Origin: Brevundimonas lenta
Lineage (GTDB): Bacteria; Pseudomonadota; Alphaproteobacteria; Caulobacterales; Caulobacteraceae
Length of the DNA: 64,000 bases
Assembly: GCF_014196335.1 (NCBI RefSeq)
Contig: NZ_JACIDM010000001.1
Coordinates: forward strand, 620,001 to 684,000
Reading direction: 5' to 3'
The stretch's first letter is position 1, and each line of letters opens with the position of its first letter. Shown in pieces: positions 49,972 through 59,644 of the stretch. The notes under the pieces are model-generated. The model had not been told where the DNA came from. It saw only the letters and a program-made list of their open reading frames with translations, and did no database searches. A program made the position numbers and the translations under genes.

Positions 49972-51237
49972 TTAGCGCCGTTGCTTCTTCCGCTGGCCTG
50001 CCTTGCCCTTCGGGCGCGACAGACGGACGACCTTGCGGGCCTGCTCTTCGGCCGAGGTGCGCACGGTCGGGATGGACCGCGGCGCCAGGCCGTAGAGCGA
50101 AGCCATCGGGGCGTCCTCGACCGCGGCGATGTCGTGCTCGCCGTAGCCGTTGAAGCCGGTCGACATGGCCACGCCATAGGCGCCGAGCATGCCGATCTCG
50201 ATGAAGTCGCCTTCCTGCACATCGGCCGGCAGCCAGAACGGGCCTGGCATGTGGTCGATGGAGTCGCAGGTCGGGCCGTAGAAGCGGAACGGTTTCAGAT
50301 CGTTCGAGGCGTCGCCGTCCCGGACCAGCTTGGTCGGGAAGGGCCAGCGCGAGTGGGTCGCGTCGAACAGCGAGCCGTACGAGCCGTCGTTGAGATACAG
50401 GGCATCGCCCTTGCGCAGATCGACGCGGCACAGGACCGACGAGGATTCGGCGACCAGGGCGCGGCCGGGCTCGCACCACAGTTCAGTGGTGTGGGTGACC
50501 GGCATCTCGCGGAAGCCGCGATGGATGGCGTCGGCGTATTCGCTCATGTCCGGCGGGACCATGCCCGGGTAGACCGAGGGGAAGCCGCCGCCGACATCGA
50601 CGATGTCGACGATCACGCCGGCGCGGCTGATGGCGCGGCCGACCTGGGCCATGGCGGCCTCATAGGCGGACGGGCGCATGCACTGCGAACCGACGTGGAA
50701 CGAGACGCCCATCAGGCCGTCCTTCACGGCCTGGCGGGTGGCCAGCAGCAGGGACGGGGCCTGGTCCGGCGAGACGCCGAACTTGCCCGACAGCGAATAG
50801 GCCGCGCCGTCGGCCGAGACGGCCATGCGCACGACCAGGTTCAGGTCGTTCGCGTCGCCGGTGGCGTCGACGATCTTCTTCAGCTCGTCATGGCTGTCGA
50901 GCGAGAAGGTGCGGACGCCGTGGTCGAAATAAGCGCGGGTGATGGCCCCGCGGCTCTTCACCGGATGCATGAAGGCCAGGCGCGCGTCGGCGCTGACCGA
51001 GCGCACCAGCTCGATTTCGGCGAGGGAGGCGACGTCGAAGGCGGTGACGCCCGACTCGATCAGGGTCTCGATGACCCAGCGCGAGGGGTTCGCCTTCACC
51101 GCATAGAAGACGTCAGCGTTCAGATTGTCCTGGAACCAGCGCGCCGCTACGGAAACCGAACGCGGCCGCACGAGTGCGACGGGGCGTTCAGGGGACCGCT
51201 CGCGGACCAGGTCCAGGGGAAATGGATACGTGCGCAA
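49972..51237 (-). CDS. type III PLP-dependent decarboxylase (ornithine/lysine decarboxylase type)
   Basis: A 421-residue alanine-racemase-fold decarboxylase. The PLP lysine is K48 in FYAVKANPSRWVIE; FHVGSQCMRPSAYE near 195, DVGGGFPSVYPG near 230, CEPGRALVAESS near 270, and the active-site cysteine in FYGPTCDSIDHM near 325 are visible. This is the eukaryote-like ornithine decarboxylase group of alphaproteobacteria, making putrescine; lysine or other activity is possible. A basic tail (RPKGKAGQRKKQRR) ends the protein. The start is a TTG at 51237 with AGGGG ten bases upstream. It precedes the DHS-like gene and diverges from the M16 protease gene across 294 bases. Confidence 0.92.
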   Translation of the reverse strand: MRTYPFPLDLVRERSPERPVALVRPRSVSVAARWFQDNLNADVFYAVKANPSRWVIETLIESGVTAFDVASLAEIELVRSVSADARLAFMHPVKSRGAITRAYFDHGVRTFSLDSHDELKKIVDATGDANDLNLVVRMAVSADGAAYSLSGKFGVSPDQAPSLLLATRQAVKDGLMGVSFHVGSQCMRPSAYEAAMAQVGRAISRAGVIVDIVDVGGGFPSVYPGMVPPDMSEYADAIHRGFREMPVTHTTELWCEPGRALVAESSSVLCRVDLRKGDALYLNDGSYGSLFDATHSRWPFPTKLVRDGDASNDLKPFRFYGPTCDSIDHMPGPFWLPADVQEGDFIEIGMLGAYGVAMSTGFNGYGEHDIAAVEDAPMASLYGLAPRSIPTVRTSAEEQARKVVRLSRPKGKAGQRKKQRR

Positions 51238-51531
51238 TTCACGTAAACCCCTGTAATTGTTAAACCCAGACCGGCGTTAGCAGCGCAACGTTAGACCTAC
51301 GGGGTCCGCCGGAAGGCGCGATATGGGGTCATGCGCCTGTCATGTAAAGCGGTTTTTTTCAGGCAGGTCCTGAGGTTGCCGGTCGTTTGTCCGGGAACGG
51401 ACAGTCATTTCGCCGACAGGTCGGGAGCGCCGCCGCGTCCAGCGTCGCTGTTCGTGACTCAGCCGTAACTTGTCGCCCCGGGCGCGGCTGATACGGTTTC
51501 GGCCGGTTGCAGGGACAGGGGAATATCCATC
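51238..51531. promoter_or_regulatory. divergent 294-base intergenic region (decarboxylase / M16 protease)
   Basis: No gene is seen. On the minus strand TTTACA near 51340-51345 followed by CATATC about 17 bases later could be the decarboxylase promoter, leaving a leader of about 70 bases. A perfect hairpin TGTCCG-GGAA-CGGACA lies at 51388-51403. On the plus side AGGGG lies before the M16 ATG. Leader RNA control of ornithine decarboxylases is known in alphaproteobacteria (speF motif); membership here is untested. Confidence 0.4.
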
Positions 51532-54321
51532 ATGCGCAGCAGGACCGTCGTCGCCGCTCTGGCGTTCGCCCTGGTGGCGGGCGTCTCGCCCGTCATGGCC
51601 CAGGTTCCGGCCTCGGAGCTGGCGCGCAGCGTCGACATCCCGTTCGAGGAGTTCACCCTCGACAACGGCCTGCGGGTCGTCGTTCACACCGACCGCAAGG
51701 CGCCGGTCGTGGCGGTGGCCGCCTGGTATAATGTCGGCTCCAAGGACGAGCGGGCAGGGCGTACGGGCTTCGCCCACCTGTTCGAACACATCGGCCTGTT
51801 CAATCCGACCGAGAACGTCCCCGGCGGCCTGATGGAGCCGCTGCGCGCCATGGGCGCCACGGACTGGAACGGCACGACCTGGTTCGACCGCACCAATTTC
51901 TTCCAGACGGTGCCGACCTCGGCCCTGGACCAGGCTCTCTATATGGAGAGCGACCGGATGGGCCACCTGCTGGGCGCGCTCAACCAGGAGCGGCTCGATA
52001 ACCAGCGCGGCGTGGTCCAGAACGAAAAGCGTCAGGGCGACAACCAGCCGTACGGTCTGGTCGAGTACGCCCAGCTGGACGCGCTCTTCCCTGAAGGCCA
52101 CCCGTACCGCCACTCGACCATCGGCTCGATGGCCGACCTCGACGCCGCCAGCCTCGAGGACCTGCGCCAGTGGCACCGCGACAACTACGGTCCCAACAAC
52201 GCCGTGCTGGTGCTGGCTGGCGACATCGACGCCGCGGAGGCGCGGCGGCTGGTCGACAAATACTTCGGCCACATCCCCCGCGGCGCGGTGAACGAGCCGG
52301 CGGAAGCCGACATCCCGACACTGGCCGCGCGGATTGACGAGACGCTGCACGACCGGGTGCCGAACACCCGCCTGTACCGCACCTGGATCGTGCCCGGCCT
52401 GCTGGACGCCTCTGCCGCCGATCTCGACGTCGCCGCCACCGTCTTCGGCGGCCTGGCCAGCTCGCGCCTCGACAATGAACTCGTGCGCGGCGACCAGACG
52501 GCCACCGCCGTCACCGCCAGCTACCAGCCCTTCCACCGCATCGGCATGTTCGAGGTCAGTGTGGACGTGAAGCCGGACGAGGACGTCGCCGCCGTCTCGG
52601 CCCGCCTCGACCAGCTGATGGCCGACTTCATCGCCTCGGGCCCGAACGCCGACGAGGTCACCCGCGTGGTCAACACCCGCATGGCCCAGCGCATCGGCTC
52701 GCTCGAGCCGGTCGGCGGCTTCACCGGCAAGGCGGTCGTGCTGGCGGAAGGCGAACTCTACGCCGGCGATCCGGGCCACTATCGTCAGGAGCTGGCCGCC
52801 TACGGCCAGGTGACCCCGGCCTCGGTCCAGACCGCCATGAACCGCTGGCTGACCCGCCCCGTGCTGGCCATCCGCGTGGATCCGGGCGAGCGCGAGCCCT
52901 ATGCCGAGGCCGCATCCGACCGTCCCGCGCCGCTGCCGCCGGCGCCGCTGGAGATCGCGCCGCGCGAGCCCATGCCCGCCGTCGGGCAGATGAAGCCGCT
53001 GGACTTCCCGACCGTCGAGCGCGCCCGCCTGTCGAACGGCATCGAGATCGTCTACGCCCGCTCGACCACCGTCCCGACCACCCAGATGACGGTCGAGTTC
53101 AACGCCGGCGTCGCCGCCGACCCGGCCGATGCGCTGGGCACCCAGCGCCTGATGCTGAACCTGCTGACCCAGGGCGCGGGCGATATGAACGCCGTCCAGA
53201 TCGCCGAGACGACGGAACGGCTGGGCGCCAGCCTGACCGCAAATGCCGGCATCGACCGCACCGCCGTCAGCCTCGGCGTCGTCAGCCCCAATCTGGAGCC
53301 CGGGCTCGATCTGCTGGCCACCGTCATCCAGCACCCGACCTTCGCGCCCGCCGATCTGGAGCGCATGCGCGCGCAACAGCTGTCGGCGATCGCCCAGGAG
53401 CAGAGCTCGCCCAACGGCATGGGCGCGCGCGCCTGGCCGGGTCTGCTGTACGGGCCGGACCACCCCTACGGCCGTCCCTTCTCGGGCCTGGGAAATCCGG
53501 CCGCCGTGGAAGCGCTGGACCGCGACGACCTGACCGCCTTCCACCAGCGCTGGATCCGTCCGGACAACGCCCGCATCTTCGTGGTGTCGGACAAGCCGCT
53601 GGGCGAACTGGTCGCCCTGCTGGAGCCGCGCTTCGGCTCCTGGGCCGCGCCGTCGGTGGCGAAGGGGGCGAAGAATTTCGACGCCGCCATCCCGGCGCCG
53701 ACGCCGCGCATTGTCCTGATCGACCGGCCGCAGTCGCCGCAGTCGCTGATCATCGGCGCCGAGGTGCTGCCGGTGTCGGGCCGCGACGACCTGGTCACCT
53801 TCCAGGCCGCCAACGAGGTCATCGGCAACGGCTTCCTGTCGCGCATCAACCAGGACATCCGCGAAACGCGCGGCTGGTCGTACGGCCTCAGCGGCCGCGT
53901 GACCCTGACGGAGCAGCGCTCGCCCTATCTGATCAGCGCCCCGGTGCAGTCGAACCGCACCGGCGAGTCGATCGCCGTCCTGATGGATCAGTACAAGGCG
54001 TTCCTGTCGGATCGCGGCGTCAGCGCCGCCGAGCGCGAGCGCACCGTCAACGGCAACGTCCGTCAGCTGCCGGGCAGCTTCGAAACCTCGGCGGCCGTCC
54101 TCAACGCCATGCGCACCAACGCCCTGTACGGCCGTCCGGACAACTATTGGGAGACGCTGGCTCCGCGCTATGAGGCCATGTCAGGCGAAGCGATGGACGA
54201 GGCCGCCCGCCGCATCATCGACAGCCCTGACTTCGTCTGGGTCGTCGTCGGCGACGCCGCCACCGTGCGCCCGCAGCTGGAAGGCCTCGGCCTTCCGGTC
54301 GAGGTGCGCGCGGCCCAGTGA
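51532..54321 (+). CDS. M16 family zinc metallopeptidase, two-domain periplasmic form
   Basis: A 929-residue protein with a signal peptide (1-23, ending PVMAQ) and two M16 halves. The first half carries the inverted zinc motif HLFEH (H82, E85, H86) in GFAHLFEHIGLFNP; the usual M is replaced by I in HIGLF, which is a conservative change. The second half (from about 495) lacks the zinc residues and would close the clam-shell chamber, as in pitrilysin-type proteases. Two downstream segments, YPFGR-like HPYGRPFSG and NEVIGNGFLSRINQDIRETR, are typical. It likely degrades peptides in the periplasm. It stands 121 bases before phnC, on the same strand. Confidence 0.93.
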   Translation: MRSRTVVAALAFALVAGVSPVMAQVPASELARSVDIPFEEFTLDNGLRVVVHTDRKAPVVAVAAWYNVGSKDERAGRTGFAHLFEHIGLFNPTENVPGGLMEPLRAMGATDWNGTTWFDRTNFFQTVPTSALDQALYMESDRMGHLLGALNQERLDNQRGVVQNEKRQGDNQPYGLVEYAQLDALFPEGHPYRHSTIGSMADLDAASLEDLRQWHRDNYGPNNAVLVLAGDIDAAEARRLVDKYFGHIPRGAVNEPAEADIPTLAARIDETLHDRVPNTRLYRTWIVPGLLDASAADLDVAATVFGGLASSRLDNELVRGDQTATAVTASYQPFHRIGMFEVSVDVKPDEDVAAVSARLDQLMADFIASGPNADEVTRVVNTRMAQRIGSLEPVGGFTGKAVVLAEGELYAGDPGHYRQELAAYGQVTPASVQTAMNRWLTRPVLAIRVDPGEREPYAEAASDRPAPLPPAPLEIAPREPMPAVGQMKPLDFPTVERARLSNGIEIVYARSTTVPTTQMTVEFNAGVAADPADALGTQRLMLNLLTQGAGDMNAVQIAETTERLGASLTANAGIDRTAVSLGVVSPNLEPGLDLLATVIQHPTFAPADLERMRAQQLSAIAQEQSSPNGMGARAWPGLLYGPDHPYGRPFSGLGNPAAVEALDRDDLTAFHQRWIRPDNARIFVVSDKPLGELVALLEPRFGSWAAPSVAKGAKNFDAAIPAPTPRIVLIDRPQSPQSLIIGAEVLPVSGRDDLVTFQAANEVIGNGFLSRINQDIRETRGWSYGLSGRVTLTEQRSPYLISAPVQSNRTGESIAVLMDQYKAFLSDRGVSAAERERTVNGNVRQLPGSFETSAAVLNAMRTNALYGRPDNYWETLAPRYEAMSGEAMDEAARRIIDSPDFVWVVVGDAATVRPQLEGLGLPVEVRAAQ

Positions 54322-54442
54322 CGCACATGTGGCGGCGACTCCGTTCTGCTGGACGAAATCGCCGCCGCCGTGTCATTAAGACTTGCCTCGCGGCCCCGTT
54401 GGGGGCATGCGGCGCGCCCTTGCAACCGCTTCCAGCGTGTCC

Positions 54443-55240
54443 ATGACCACAGCCACAGCCGCCGTCGCGTCCGTGAAGGACGTGTCCAAGACATTCGGCT
54501 CCCGAAAGGCCCTGAACGGCGTTTCCGTCGAGGTCGCAGCAGGTGAGATGGTCGCCCTGATCGGACCTTCGGGCTCGGGCAAGTCGACCCTTCTGCGCTC
54601 CATCACCGGCCTGCAGTCGATCGACGCGGGCAAGGGCACGATCTCCGTCTTCGGCGAAGTCGTGCAGAAGAACGGCCGCGTGACCGGTCAGGTCCGCGCC
54701 GCGCGCCAGAAGCTGGGCATGATCTTCCAGCAGTTCAATCTGGTCGGTCGCCTGTCGCTGTTCTCGAACGTCATGCTCGGCGCGCTCGGCCGTCTGCCGG
54801 GCTGGCAGGGCTTCTTCGGCGCCTGGCCGATGGCGGACAAGCAGAAGGCCATGGCCGCCCTGCACCGCGTCGGCGTGTCCGAATACGCCGCCCAGCGCGC
54901 CAACACCCTGTCGGGCGGCCAGCAGCAGCGCGGCGCCATCGCCCGCGCCCTGGTGCAGGGCGCGAAAGCCATTCTGGCCGACGAACCCGTCGCCTCGCTG
55001 GACCCGGTGTCCGCGCGCAAGGTGATGGAACTGCTGGTGGAGCTGAACCAGCGCGACGGGCTCGGCGTCATCGTGACGCTGCACCAGGTCGACTACGCTA
55101 TTCGCTACTGCGAGCGCGTCATCGCGCTGCAGGCCGGCAAGATCGTCTACGACGGTCCCTCCACGGGCCTGGACACCAAGCGCCTGATCGAAATCTACGG
55201 TCCCGAATTCGAGGACGCGTTCTGGGAAACCAAGGCATGA
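54443..55240 (+). CDS. phnC: phosphonate/phosphate ABC transporter ATP-binding protein
   Basis: A 265-residue ABC ATPase. Walker A GPSGSGKST is at 41-49, the Q-loop MIFQQFNLVGRLSLFSNV is the form typical of PhnC, the signature LSGGQQQR is near 156 and Walker B ILADEPVASLDP near 176. The switch histidine lies in VIVTLHQVDYA near 210. It powers uptake of phosphonates or, in some relatives, phosphite or phosphate. The ATG at 54443 is chosen; in-frame starts at 54383 and 54407 would add a non-ABC extension. The stop overlaps phnD by four bases. A lone TGTCAT before the gene is too weak to call a Pho box. Confidence 0.93.
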   Translation: MTTATAAVASVKDVSKTFGSRKALNGVSVEVAAGEMVALIGPSGSGKSTLLRSITGLQSIDAGKGTISVFGEVVQKNGRVTGQVRAARQKLGMIFQQFNLVGRLSLFSNVMLGALGRLPGWQGFFGAWPMADKQKAMAALHRVGVSEYAAQRANTLSGGQQQRGAIARALVQGAKAILADEPVASLDPVSARKVMELLVELNQRDGLGVIVTLHQVDYAIRYCERVIALQAGKIVYDGPSTGLDTKRLIEIYGPEFEDAFWETKA

Positions 55241-56238
55241 CCTTCCCCCGTTTCACCCGCCGGCTGGCGCTCGCCGCCGTGCTCGCGCTCGGTGTCGCCT
55301 CGTGCGGCGCTGGCGGCGACGCGAAGAAGGCCGGCGGCGCGCCGACCGAGATCACCTTCTCGATCCTCTCGGCCGAGGGCCAGGCCTCGTCGGGCCCGCT
55401 GTGGCAGCCGCTGCTGGACGACATGTCCAAGGCCATCGGCGTGCCGGTGAAGCCCTATTTCGGCTCGAACTACACCGTGCTGGTCGAGGCCATGCGCGGC
55501 AACCAGACCCAAGTGGCCTGGTTCTCGGCCAAGCCGGCGATCGAGGCGATCGATCGCGCCGACGCCGAGGTCATCGCCCGCACGGTCAACAAGGAAGGGA
55601 TGGACAGCTATCGTTCGACCCTGATCGTCCGCGCCGGGTCGGGCATCACGCTTGAGCAGGTTCTGGCCTGCGGCCAGCGCTACAATTTCGGCATCGGCGA
55701 CGCCCAGTCGACCTCGGGCACGCTGGCTCCGATGACCTTCCTGTTCAATCCGCGCCAGATCGTCCCGGCCCAGTGCTTCAAGACCGTGCGCTCGGCCAAC
55801 CACCAGTCGAACGCCTTCTCGGTCGCCTCGGGCGTGCTGGACGTGGCCACGTCGAACACCACCAACACCGTCTTCATGCGCAAGCAGAACCCGCAGGTTC
55901 TGAGTCAGATCCAGGAGATCTGGCAGTCCCCGCCGATCCCGGAGTCGGGCATCGTCGTGCGTGAGGACCTGCCCCCCGAGCTGAAGGAGAAGATCCGCAG
56001 CTTCTTCCTGACCTATGGCCAGGGCGAAGGCGCCGAGGCCGAGCGTCAGCGCCAGGTGCTGGCGGGTCTCGAGTACTCGCGCTTCAACGCCGCGGACGAC
56101 GACTACCTGAACCCGGTCCGCGAAATGGTCGCCGACCAGAAGCTGACCGAGGCCCGCGCCAAGGGCGACGCCGCGGCCGTCACCGCCGCCGAGCGCGAAC
56201 TGCAACGTCTGCGCAGCCTGCGTGAGGTCCAGCCTTGA
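55237..56238 (+). CDS. phnD: phosphonate ABC transporter substrate-binding lipoprotein
   Basis: A 333-residue periplasmic binding protein of the PhnD family with a lipoprotein signal (ALGVASC, C23). The ligand-contact regions are FSILSAEGQASSGPLWQPLL near 47, KPYFGSNYTVLVEAMRGNQT near 73, WFSAKPAIEAIDRA near 96, and GIGDAQSTSGTLAP near 153 with the helix-capping Ser/Thr run that holds the phosphonate oxygens. It sits between phnC and phnE with four-base overlaps at both ends, so the three subunits are made in step. Specific ligand (2-aminoethylphosphonate, methylphosphonate, phosphite) is undetermined. Confidence 0.93.
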   Translation: MTFPRFTRRLALAAVLALGVASCGAGGDAKKAGGAPTEITFSILSAEGQASSGPLWQPLLDDMSKAIGVPVKPYFGSNYTVLVEAMRGNQTQVAWFSAKPAIEAIDRADAEVIARTVNKEGMDSYRSTLIVRAGSGITLEQVLACGQRYNFGIGDAQSTSGTLAPMTFLFNPRQIVPAQCFKTVRSANHQSNAFSVASGVLDVATSNTTNTVFMRKQNPQVLSQIQEIWQSPPIPESGIVVREDLPPELKEKIRSFFLTYGQGEGAEAERQRQVLAGLEYSRFNAADDDYLNPVREMVADQKLTEARAKGDAAAVTAAERELQRLRSLREVQP

Positions 56239-57053
56239 CCGCCGCTGCTCCCGCCGTCGCGCCGACGGCGATCCCGAAGCCTCCCTCGAAGTCGATGGGC
56301 GCGTGGGCGCTCGACGTCCTGATCTGGGGCGGCGTCGCCGTGCTGCTGATCTACAGCTTCGGCCCGGTCGAGCTGGGCAACGTCACCCGCCTGTTCAGCA
56401 ACAACGAGAACACCCAGAATTTCGCCCGCGAGCTTCTGCGGCCCGACTTCACCGACTGGCGCCTGTTCGTCGAGAAGATGTGGGAGACGGTCCAGATCGC
56501 GCTGTGGGGCACGTTCATCGCCGTCTTCCTGGCCATCCCGATGGGTCTGGCCGCCGCGCGCAACATTGCGCCGGTGTGGGTCGTGACGCCGGTGCGCTGG
56601 GTCATGAACCTGCTGCGCTCGATCCCCGATCTGGTCATCGGCCTGCTGTTCGTCGTCGCCGTCGGCCTCGGCCCGCTGCCCGGCGTTCTCGCCATCGCCC
56701 TGAACACCGCCGGGGTGCTGGCCAAGCTGTTCTCGGAAGCCGCCGAGTCGATCGACAAGGGCCCGGTCGAGGGCGTGCGCGCCACCGGCGCCTCCAAGCT
56801 GCACGAGATCAACTGGGGGGTCATCCCGCAGGTCGCGCCGCTGTGGACCTCGTTCGCCCTGTACCGCTTCGAGTCGAACAGCCGCTCCGCCACCGTGCTG
56901 GGTCTGATCGGCGCCGGCGGCATCGGCCAGGTGCTGTTCGACCGCATGAACGCCTTCGACTTCCAGGCCGTCTCCGCCATCGTGATCATCATCGTCATCG
57001 CCGTGACCCTGATCGACATGCTGTCCCAGGCCATGCGTAAGCGGCTGCTCTGA
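56235..57053 (+). CDS. phnE: phosphonate ABC transporter permease
   Basis: A 272-residue inner membrane permease with six membrane segments. The cytoplasmic coupling loop ESIDKGPVEGVRATGASKLHEINWGVIPQ (EAA motif) near residue 175 is the contact to PhnC. FESNSRSATVLGLIGAGGIGQVLFDRM is the highly conserved end of PhnE proteins. The start is a TTG at 56235 overlapping the phnD stop (TTGA); no ATG or GTG is nearby. A single permease gene is present, so it probably acts as a homodimer. The following small protein gene begins at or just after its stop. Confidence 0.92.
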   Translation: MTAAAPAVAPTAIPKPPSKSMGAWALDVLIWGGVAVLLIYSFGPVELGNVTRLFSNNENTQNFARELLRPDFTDWRLFVEKMWETVQIALWGTFIAVFLAIPMGLAAARNIAPVWVVTPVRWVMNLLRSIPDLVIGLLFVVAVGLGPLPGVLAIALNTAGVLAKLFSEAAESIDKGPVEGVRATGASKLHEINWGVIPQVAPLWTSFALYRFESNSRSATVLGLIGAGGIGQVLFDRMNAFDFQAVSAIVIIIVIAVTLIDMLSQAMRKRLL

Positions 57054-57079
57054 AAAAGCTCGTAGTCACCCTTCTCGCT

Positions 57080-57637
57080 GTGCTGGCGGCGGCTGTCCTG
57101 GCCGCTGTCTTCACCTTTGACTCGTGGCAGCGGCCGCTGGAGCATTTCCTCTGGCCTCCAAAGGTCGGCGAGCATGGTGAACTGGCCTATGAGCTGGTGT
57201 CCGAAACACCTGTCCGTCCCTACCCCGATGCGGTTTCGGCGCGGCTGTTCGTCGAGAACGACGGGCCCGAGGGTAGTCCCGAAGTCGGGGTGATGATCGA
57301 ACCGCAGGGGCGCCTGCTGACTGCCGCCCAGCGCAGGGAGTTCGAAGACTCCCTGTCGAAGGTGTCAAGTCGGGGTGGCAGCGCCGCGGCCTGCTTCATC
57401 CCGCATCACTTCCTTCGCTACTACGACGCGGCCGGGCAAAAGGTCGGCGAGATCGCCGTCTGTTTCTGCTGCAGCGGCGCGGTCTCGACGCCAGCGTTGT
57501 TCCCTTACCAAGGGGGCGGGCCGCTGCATCCCTACTGGAATGAACTCGCCTACGACCGCGAGCGGCTCAAATCCCTCATCGAGAGCCTCGGCCTGCCCGC
57601 GGATGTGTGGTGCCGGGAGCGCGACGAGCCGCGCTGA
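57080..57637 (+). CDS. hypothetical Cys-containing membrane-anchored protein after phnE
   Basis: 185 residues from the GTG at 57080, not assigned to a named family. The N-terminus is a membrane or signal helix. The middle holds CFIPHHFLRYYDAAGQKVGE followed by IAVCFCCSGAV. This CFxPHH...CFxC pattern resembles a widespread uncharacterised family with the form CFxPRHG...CFxC, probably a metal site or disulfide pair. In the same frame, codons before the GTG encode KKLVVTLLAVLAAAV starting from a CTG at 57050 that overlaps the phnE stop. A basic n-region plus helix suggests the true start may be that rare CTG. The gene is less GC-rich than phnCDE and may be a later addition to the operon. Confidence 0.65.
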   Translation: MLAAAVLAAVFTFDSWQRPLEHFLWPPKVGEHGELAYELVSETPVRPYPDAVSARLFVENDGPEGSPEVGVMIEPQGRLLTAAQRREFEDSLSKVSSRGGSAAACFIPHHFLRYYDAAGQKVGEIAVCFCCSGAVSTPALFPYQGGGPLHPYWNELAYDRERLKSLIESLGLPADVWCRERDEPR

Positions 57638-57662
57638 CCCCCGACGGCCTGACGCCCAATGA

Positions 57663-57700
57663 AAAGCCCGCCCCCGTGATCGCGAGGGCGGGCTTTCTGT
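57663..57700. terminator. bidirectional terminator between the phn unit and thrS
   Basis: A perfect 11-base-pair stem (AAAGCCCGCCC with GGGCGGGCTTT) around a 12-base loop. T-rich TTTCTGTTTT follows on plus; AAA-side T's serve the minus strand. It sits between the convergent ends at 57637 and 57717. Confidence 0.85.
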
Positions 57701-57716
57701 TTTCAGCGCGTCCGGA

Positions 57717-59642
57717 TCAGGCCTGACGCAAATCCGGCGGCGTGGCCTCTTCCGTCAGGATGCGGATGGCTTCTTCGACGGTGACGACTTCCTGGGCCTG
57801 GGAGCCGAGGCGACGGATGGCGACCTTGCCTTCCTCGGCCTCCTTCTTGCCGACGACGGCGATGACCGGGACCTTGCCGACCGAGTGCTCGCGCACCTTG
57901 TAGCCGACCTTCTCGTTGCGCAGGTCGATCTCGGTCCGCAGGCCGGCGGCCTTGAACTTCGCCACGACTTCGCGGGCGTAGTCGTCGGCTTCCGAGACGA
58001 TGGTCGCCACCACGGCCTGGGTCGGCGCCAGCCACAGCGGGAAGGCCCCGGCGTAGTTCTCGATCATGATGCCGATGAAGCGCTCGAACGAGCCCAGGAT
58101 CGCCCGGTGCAGCATGACCGGCCGGTGCTTCTGGCCGTCCTCGCCGATGTAGGTCGCATCCAGCCGCTCGGGCAGGACGTAGTCCAGCTGCAGCGTGCCG
58201 CAGGTCCATTCGCGGCCGATGGCGTCCTTGACCACGAAGTCGAGCTTGGGCGCGTAGAAGGCGCCGTCGCCCTCGGCGATCACCGGGTCGACGCCGGCGG
58301 CGGCGGCGGCCTCGGCCAGCATGCCCTCGGCCTTGTCCCAGAACTCGTCCGAGCCGGCGCGGATTTCCGGGCGCGTGGCCAGGTTGATGTAGGCCGTCTC
58401 CATGCCGAGGTCGGCGTGGATCATCCGCGTCAGACGGATGAAGCGCTCCGTCTCCTCGACGATCTGGTCCTCGCGGCAGAAGATGTGGGCGTCGTCCTGG
58501 GTGAAGCCGCGCACGCGCATGAGGCCGTGCAGGGCGCCCGACGGCTCATAGCGGTGGCAGGCCCCGAACTCGGCCATGCGCAGCGGCAGCTCGCGGTACG
58601 AGCGCTGGCCGATCCCGAAGATCTGCACGTGGCCCGGGCAGTTCATCGGCTTGAGGGACAGGGTTTCTCCCTCGACCGTCTCGCAGACGAACATGTTGGG
58701 GCGATACTTCTCCCAGTGGCCCGACTTCTCCCAGAAGGTGCGGTCCAGCACCTGGGGCGTCTTGACCTCGACATAGCCGGCGGCGTCCAGGCGACGGCGC
58801 ATATAGGCCTCGATGACCTGCCACAGGACCCAGCCTTTCGGGTGCCAGAAGACCATGCCCCGGCCCTCTTCCTGCATGTGGAAGAGCTCCATGGCGCGGC
58901 CCAGCTTGCGGTGGTCGCGCTTCTCGGCCTCCTCGACGCGCAGCAGATAGGCGTCCAGGTCGGCCTGGTTGGCCCAGGCCGTGGCGTAGATGCGCTGCAG
59001 CTGCGGATTGCGGTGGTCGCCGCGCCAGTAGGCGCCCGCCAGCTTGGTCAGCTTGAAGGCCTTGCCAACGAACTTGGTCGACGGGAAGTGCGGCCCGCGG
59101 CACAGGTCGACCCAGTCGCCCGTCCGGTAGGTGGTGATCGTCTCGCCGGCCGGCAGGTCGCGGATCAGCTCGGCCTTGAAGGCCTCGCCCTTGCCCTCGA
59201 ACAGCTTGATCGCCTCGTCGCGGTCCCAGACCTCGCGCACCAGCTTCTCGTCGCGGTCGACGATCTCGGCCATGCGCTTCTCGATGGCGGTGAAGTCGTC
59301 CGTCGAGAACGGCTCCTCGCGGAAGAAGTCGTAATAGAAGCCGTCGTCGATGGCCGGGCCGATGGTGACCTGGGTGCCGGGGAACAGCTCCTGCACCGCC
59401 TGCGCCAGGATGTGCGCGGCGTCGTGGCGGATGGTCTCCAGCGCGTCCGGGTCGTCGCGCATGATCAGTTTGAAGTCGCCGCCGACTTCCAGCGGGCGGT
59501 CCACGTCCCACTGCTTGCCGTTGATCTCGACCAGCGCCGCGCGCTTGGCCAGCGACGGCGAGATGGAGGCGGCGACATCGCGGCCGGTGGCCGAGGGCTC
59601 GAAGCTTCGAACCGCGCCGTCAGGGAATTTAAGATCGATCAT
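57717..59642 (-). CDS. thrS: threonyl-tRNA synthetase
   Basis: A 641-residue class II aminoacyl-tRNA synthetase of full bacterial form. It has an N-terminal TGS domain ([20 protein letters not shown]) and the editing domain with [15 protein letters not shown] near 72 and the YYDF segment. The catalytic core has [16 protein letters not shown] [25 protein letters not shown] with the zinc cysteine near 335, and [20 protein letters not shown] as motif 2. The C-terminal anticodon-binding domain ends [13 protein letters not shown]. The ATG at 59642 is two bases after the yidD stop, so its ribosome site lies inside yidD. It is essential for threonine charging. Confidence 0.97.
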   Translation of the reverse strand: MIDLKFPDGAVRSFEPSATGRDVAASISPSLAKRAALVEINGKQWDVDRPLEVGGDFKLIMRDDPDALETIRHDAAHILAQAVQELFPGTQVTIGPAIDDGFYYDFFREEPFSTDDFTAIEKRMAEIVDRDEKLVREVWDRDEAIKLFEGKGEAFKAELIRDLPAGETITTYRTGDWVDLCRGPHFPSTKFVGKAFKLTKLAGAYWRGDHRNPQLQRIYATAWANQADLDAYLLRVEEAEKRDHRKLGRAMELFHMQEEGRGMVFWHPKGWVLWQVIEAYMRRRLDAAGYVEVKTPQVLDRTFWEKSGHWEKYRPNMFVCETVEGETLSLKPMNCPGHVQIFGIGQRSYRELPLRMAEFGACHRYEPSGALHGLMRVRGFTQDDAHIFCREDQIVEETERFIRLTRMIHADLGMETAYINLATRPEIRAGSDEFWDKAEGMLAEAAAAAGVDPVIAEGDGAFYAPKLDFVVKDAIGREWTCGTLQLDYVLPERLDATYIGEDGQKHRPVMLHRAILGSFERFIGIMIENYAGAFPLWLAPTQAVVATIVSEADDYAREVVAKFKAAGLRTEIDLRNEKVGYKVREHSVGKVPVIAVVGKKEAEEGKVAIRRLGSQAQEVVTVEEAIRILTEEATPPDLRQA

Positions 59643-59644
59643 CG

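Noticed and set aside
54322..54442. A Pho box before phnC (TGTCATTAAGACTTGCC)
   Set aside because: Only the first half-site matches; the second at the 11-base spacing does not.
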